Shown piece after piece: positions 7,095 through 10,216 of a DNA stretch of 10,216 nt. The notes beneath the pieces are model-generated. The model was not told the origin of the DNA. It did no database searches and saw only the letters and a program-made list of their open reading frames with translations. The translations under genes were made by a program, and so were the position numbers. This DNA is from Devosia sp. (GTDB lineage Bacteria > Pseudomonadota > Alphaproteobacteria > Rhizobiales > Devosiaceae): the NCBI GenBank assembly GCA_016793415.1, contig JAEUMC010000493.1, positions 1 through 10,216 on the forward strand, in the 5' to 3' direction. How positions within the stretch are numbered: position 1 is the stretch's first letter; each line of letters opens with the position of its first letter.

Positions 7095-7234
7095 GCGTGG
7101 GGCCACCCCCACCCTTGAACCCACCCCACAAGGGGGAGGGAGACGACTTATAGTTCAGCAAAGTTCCGGCTAACCGGCCTCTGCGCCTCCCTTCCCCCTT
7201 GTGGGGAGGGACTGAGGGTGGGGGTGCCCCACGC
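7095..7234. repeat. Large imperfect inverted repeat (intergenic palindromic element) between murB and ddl
   Basis: The left arm 7095-7142 and the inverse of the right arm 7187-7234 are 48 bases each. They align at 42 of 49 columns, with five clustered mismatches and two single-base gaps. Each arm carries CCCCACAAGGGGG (or its inverse), which can form its own small hairpin, next to a CACCCCCACCC stretch. The 44-base centre (7143-7186) is less GC-rich and includes a TATAAG (minus, 7152-7147) that could be a -10 element, without a convincing -35. The element nearly fills the gap, starting 10 bases after the murB stop and ending 22 bases before the ddl start. Its composition and structure resemble multicopy intergenic palindromic repeats that I recall from Rhizobiales genomes. 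Copy number cannot be judged from one window. In a through-transcript it would form a very stable stem between murB and ddl. Confidence 0.88.
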
Positions 7235-7243
7235 TCGAAATTG

Positions 7244-8236
7244 TCAGACCGCCCCCGTAAAGGGCGCGCCGTCCATGAACTCGCGCACCTCGCGGCCGGG
7301 GATGAAGTGCCCCATGCGGCGGACTTCCCACTTCAGCTTGATGCCGTGCTTGTCGCGCACCTTCTGGCGGATGCTCTCGCCGACGGTCTCGACCTCGAAA
7401 GCGTCCGCTTCGCCCATGTTGATGAGGAAGTTGGAGTGCATCTCGCTCATCTGCGCGCGGCCGAAGGTGAAGCCGCGGCCACCGGCCTCGTCGATCACCT
7501 TCCAGCTCGAATGCCCCTCGGGGTTCTTGAAGGTCGAGCCGGCCGTCTTGGCGCGCGTCGGCTGCGTGCTCTCGCGCCGCTCGGTGACGGTGCGCATCTC
7601 GGTCAGGATCTTCTCCGAGTCGCCCGCAAAACCCTGGTAGACCGCCGAGACGAACACTGCGCCGCGCGGCCCGTTCGACTTGCGATACAGGTAGCCCATC
7701 TGCTCGTTGCTGAGCGTGATGATCTCGCCCTGTCGGGTTACCGCGCGCAGCTCCACCATGCGGTTGCGCGTCTCGGTGCCGTAGCACCCGGCATTCATGT
7801 AGAGCGCCCCGCCGATGCCACCAGGGATGCCGCGATAGAACCACAGCCCGTCGATGCCGGCTTCGGCCGAAGCGGTTGCGACCTTCACGTCGGGCACCGC
7901 CGCGCCGGCGCGCACCCGGTGGCCGTCGAGAATGTCGATGGCGCCAAAGCCCTTGGCCGGCAGCCGGATCACCACGCCGTCGAGCCCGCCATCGCGGATC
8001 AGCAGGTTCGAGCCGAGCCCGATCACCGTAACGCGGATTTCGGCCGGCAGGTGTTTGAGGAAGAACGCCAGATCGTCTTCATCGACCGGGCGGAAGAACA
8101 GCTGTGCCGGTCCCCCTACCCTCAGCGTCGTCATCTCGTCGAGCGGCTGGTTCGGGATCAGCTGGCCGCGAACCTCTGTAGTCCAACTGCCAAGCGTCGG
8201 GAGCAGGTCAGGCCACTGGGGAACATGGACGTTCAT
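7244..8236 (-). CDS. murB: UDP-N-acetylenolpyruvoylglucosamine reductase MurB (type II-like)
   Basis: MurB is the cytoplasmic FAD enzyme that uses NADPH to reduce UDP-GlcNAc-enolpyruvate to UDP-MurNAc. The 330-residue protein has the FAD-binding segment with [10 protein letters not shown] (36-45), [14 protein letters not shown] (71-84) and [20 protein letters not shown] (134-153). The substrate part carries TAGSTFKNP (231-239) with Ser234, the likely proton donor (E. coli Ser229), and EVRRMG near the end with Glu304, the likely equivalent of E. coli Glu325. The compact [16 protein letters not shown] arrangement fits type II MurB, as in Gram-positives and alphaproteobacteria, more than the E. 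coli type. The ATG at 8236 overlaps the murC stop by 4 bp (ATGA), so translation is coupled to murC. The end at 7244 abuts the inverted repeat, which may mark the end or a processing point of the mur transcript. Confidence 0.97.
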   Translation of the reverse strand: MNVHVPQWPDLLPTLGSWTTEVRGQLIPNQPLDEMTTLRVGGPAQLFFRPVDEDDLAFFLKHLPAEIRVTVIGLGSNLLIRDGGLDGVVIRLPAKGFGAIDILDGHRVRAGAAVPDVKVATASAEAGIDGLWFYRGIPGGIGGALYMNAGCYGTETRNRMVELRAVTRQGEIITLSNEQMGYLYRKSNGPRGAVFVSAVYQGFAGDSEKILTEMRTVTERRESTQPTRAKTAGSTFKNPEGHSSWKVIDEAGGRGFTFGRAQMSEMHSNFLINMGEADAFEVETVGESIRQKVRDKHGIKLKWEVRRMGHFIPGREVREFMDGAPFTGAV

Positions 8237-9657
8237 GTGAGCTCAGGCTCCTTGCCGATCAGGGCGCCAAGTTCGGAGGGCAGCGAGGCCGCCCACTGCG
8301 TGATGTTGCCGGCGCCGAGCATGACGACATAGTCGCCCTCGGCTGCACGCGAGGCGATCAGCGGCGCCAGCGCTTCCGGCCGGTCGATGACCCGCGCATC
8401 GCGGTGGCCGCGGGCCCGGATGCGGGCCACCAGCTCTTCATGCGTCACCCCGTCGATCGGCGTCTCGCCGGCCGCGTAGATCGGCGCCACGATCACCGTG
8501 TCGGCGTCGTTGAAGCAGGTGGCGAACTCGTTGAACAGGTCATGCACGCGGCTGTAGCGGTGCGGCTGCACCACGGCGATGACGTCGCGCCGGGTCGACT
8601 GCCGTGCGGCTTTCAGCACTGCGCCGATTTCCACCGGATGGTGGCCGTAATCGTCGATGACGGTGATGCCGCCGACCGTCCCGGTCTTGGTGAAGCGGCG
8701 CTTGACGCCGGAGAAGGTCTTGAGGCCCTTGCGGATCGCCTCGGCCGGCACTTTCAGCTGATCGGCGACGGCAATGGCTGCCGTGGCGTTGAGCGCGTTG
8801 TGCTCGCCCGGCATCGGCAGCTCGAGTCCGTCGATCCGCAGATGCGTCATGCGAATGCGGTCGCGAATCTCGACCGAGAAGTGCTGCACCCCGTCATGGT
8901 TCTCGAGGTCGACCAGCCGCACATCGGCCTGCGGGTTCTTGCCATAGGTGATTACGCGACGATCGCGAATCTGACCGACCAGCGCCTGCACCTCGGGGTG
9001 ATCGAGGCACATCACCGCAAAGCCGTAGAACGGCACGTTCTCGACGAAGTTGATGAAGGCCTGCTTCACCTTGTCGAAATCGCCGTAATAGTCGAGGTGC
9101 TCGGGGTCGACATTGGTGACGATGGCGACGTCGGCCGGCAGCTTGACGAAGGTGCCGTCGGATTCGTCAGCCTCGACCACCATCCACTCGCCGTCACCGA
9201 GGCGCGCATTGGTGCCATAGGCGTTGATGATGCCGCCATTGATCACCGTGGGATCGTAGTTGGCGGCGTCGAGCAGCGTCGCCACCAGCGTCGTCGTCGT
9301 GGTCTTGCCATGCGTGCCGCCGATGGCGATGGCATTCTTGAACCGCATGATCTCGGCCAGCATTTCGGCCCGGCGCACCACCGGCAGGCCGCGCGCACGG
9401 GCCGCAGCGAGTTCCGGGTTGCCCTTCTTGATCGCCGAGGAGATGACGACGACGGCGGCATCCTTGAGGTTCTCGGCGCTCTGGCCGATCTCCACCTCGA
9501 TGCCCATCTTGCGCAGACGCTGCACGTTGGGGTTCTCGGCGCTGTCCGAGCCGCGCACCTTGTAACCCTGGTTATGCAGGATCTCGGCGATGCCGCTCAT
9601 GCCGATGCCGCCGATGCCGACAAAGTGCACCGGTCCGATATTGCGCGGCATCTTCAT
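8233..9657 (-). CDS. murC: UDP-N-acetylmuramate--L-alanine ligase MurC
   Basis: MurC is the ATP-dependent ligase that adds L-alanine to UDP-MurNAc, the first amino acid of the peptidoglycan stem. Its 474 residues match the family length. The N-terminal UDP-binding Rossmann domain has [15 protein letters not shown] (13-27). The central domain has the P-loop [10 protein letters not shown] (113-122), EADESDGTF (162-170), [12 protein letters not shown] (181-192) and [10 protein letters not shown] (282-291). The C-terminal domain begins near GVKRRF (317-322) and has DDYGHHP (335-341) and QPHRYSR (364-370). The start ATG at 9657 overlaps the murG stop by 4 bp (ATGA), with GGGGA about 10 bases upstream. 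A second ATG at 9651 would only remove two residues. It lies between murG and murB, as in other alphaproteobacterial dcw clusters, and ends in the same kind of 4-bp overlap with murB. Confidence 0.98.
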   Translation of the reverse strand: MKMPRNIGPVHFVGIGGIGMSGIAEILHNQGYKVRGSDSAENPNVQRLRKMGIEVEIGQSAENLKDAAVVVISSAIKKGNPELAAARARGLPVVRRAEMLAEIMRFKNAIAIGGTHGKTTTTTLVATLLDAANYDPTVINGGIINAYGTNARLGDGEWMVVEADESDGTFVKLPADVAIVTNVDPEHLDYYGDFDKVKQAFINFVENVPFYGFAVMCLDHPEVQALVGQIRDRRVITYGKNPQADVRLVDLENHDGVQHFSVEIRDRIRMTHLRIDGLELPMPGEHNALNATAAIAVADQLKVPAEAIRKGLKTFSGVKRRFTKTGTVGGITVIDDYGHHPVEIGAVLKAARQSTRRDVIAVVQPHRYSRVHDLFNEFATCFNDADTVIVAPIYAAGETPIDGVTHEELVARIRARGHRDARVIDRPEALAPLIASRAAEGDYVVMLGAGNITQWAASLPSELGALIGKEPELT

Positions 9658-10216
9658 TGTGGTTTGTTCCCCTTGGCCGCGAGGCGTTCTGCCGCGTCGG
9701 CGAGCTTGGTGACGGCGTCGGGCTGGCCCAGCAACCTGGCCGCGGCTGCGGCCCGCTGCAGCACATCCCGGTCACCCAGAAGTGATGCCAAGCGAGTGCC
9801 AAGCGATAGTGGCGTAAGCGTGGCCTGCTCGGCGATCCAGCCGCCCCCGGCGGCCTCCATCACCAGTGCATTGTTCTTCTGGTCGGCGTCGATGGCGCCG
9901 GGCAGCGGCACGAGAATGGCCGGCCGGCCAATGGCGGTGAGTTCGGCAATGGTCGAGGCGCCCGAACGCGACACGACCAGGTGCGACGCGGCCATGCGCT
10001 CCGGCAGGTCGTCGAAGAACGAGGCGAGCTCGACATTCACCTTGGCCTGCCGATAGGTCTCGGCCACCCGATCAAGATCCTCGGCGCGGCACTGCTGCAC
10101 CACGCGCAGGCGCGCCCGGATTTCGGGCGACAGCTCGGCGATCGCCGACGGTACCAGGTCGGCGAACACCCGTGCGCCCTGGCTGCCACCGAACACCAGC
10201 AAGCGGATCGCTCCAC
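9654..10216 (-). CDS. murG: MurG glycosyltransferase (lipid II synthesis), C-terminal part only
   Basis: MurG transfers GlcNAc from UDP-GlcNAc to lipid I on the cytoplasmic face of the inner membrane, giving lipid II. The last 186 codons and the stop are visible. The N-terminal acceptor domain lies beyond the window edge. The visible part is the GT-B C-terminal, UDP-GlcNAc-binding domain. It opens with [15 protein letters not shown] (E. coli VLVVGGSQGAR), followed by [27 protein letters not shown] (the RSGA..T..E motif) and [15 protein letters not shown] (E. coli VPFQHKDRQQYWNA), where the glutamine contacts the sugar nucleotide. The reading frame is open to the window end, so the TTG at 10202 is an internal leucine, not a start. 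The gene overlaps murC by 4 bp. Confidence 0.96.
   Translation of the reverse strand, partial: GAIRLLVFGGSQGARVFADLVPSAIAELSPEIRARLRVVQQCRAEDLDRVAETYRQAKVNVELASFFDDLPERMAASHLVVSRSGASTIAELTAIGRPAILVPLPGAIDADQKNNALVMEAAGGGWIAEQATLTPLSLGTRLASLLGDRDVLQRAAAAARLLGQPDAVTKLADAAERLAAKGNKPQ

Noticed and set aside
7074..7124. Upstream in-frame ATG for ddl at 7124 (adds 17 residues).
   Set aside because: The extension reads into the left arm of the inverted repeat and is not family-like. The ATG at 7073 has GGGAG upstream and gives the standard 306 residues.
7095..7234. Inverted repeat considered as an insertion sequence remnant or a simple bidirectional terminator.
   Set aside because: There is no transposase fragment and no obvious target-site duplication. 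No T tract follows the arms on either strand, so an intergenic palindromic repeat is the better description.
8404..10056. Long plus-strand open frame (550 codons) opposite murC and murG.
   Set aside because: It is antisense to two unmistakable genes, its translation is His/Asp/Val/Ala-rich with no family motifs, and open antisense frames are expected in GC-rich coding DNA.
1..10216. A novel accessory system, CRISPR array, tRNA, rRNA or prophage trace.
   Set aside because: None is visible. The window is filled by nine conserved housekeeping genes on one strand with short gaps.

Overview
The window is a stretch of the dcw (division and cell wall) cluster of an alphaproteobacterium, continued by two outer-membrane genes. 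Every real gene lies on the minus strand, so transcription runs from high to low coordinates: murG (3' part), murC, murB, ddl, ftsQ, ftsA, ftsZ, lpxC, bamD (nearly complete). The gene order, the long FtsZ with a Pro/Glu/Gln/Ala-rich linker ending in [10 protein letters not shown], the type II-like MurB and the high GC content point to Rhizobiales (Hyphomicrobiales). A Devosia-like genome is my best guess, but it rests on memory of the protein and repeat style and is not proven by the sequence.

Layout from high to low coordinates. (1) 10216-7244: murG, murC and murB form a tightly coupled block with 4-bp ATGA stop/start overlaps at both junctions. They supply lipid II synthesis (MurG), the L-Ala ligase step (MurC) and UDP-MurNAc formation (MurB). 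(2) 7243-7074: a 170-bp gap almost filled by a large imperfect inverted repeat (arms 7095-7142 and 7187-7234) of the intergenic palindromic type. (3) 7073-3848: ddl, ftsQ and ftsA are closely packed. ftsQ starts with TTG inside the end of ddl behind a strong Shine-Dalgarno, and ftsA starts 5 bp after ftsQ. (4) 3847-3594: a 254-bp, partly AT-rich ftsZ leader holds a near-consensus CtrA-type box overlapping a possible promoter, three TTAACG motifs and a GANTC site. These suggest cell-cycle control of ftsZ. (5) 3593-1947: ftsZ, closed by a clear intrinsic terminator at 1885-1916. (6) 1839-1: lpxC (first committed step of lipid A synthesis) followed by bamD (outer-membrane protein assembly lipoprotein), whose C-terminal end runs off the window.

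Together the genes couple peptidoglycan precursor synthesis, Z-ring assembly and its membrane anchoring, and outer-membrane biogenesis. All nine genes belong to well-known families with their key residues intact. I found no novel system. The points worth a second look are regulatory or structural: the inverted repeat between murB and ddl, the ftsZ leader, the TTG start of ftsQ, and the low-complexity parts of FtsQ and FtsZ.
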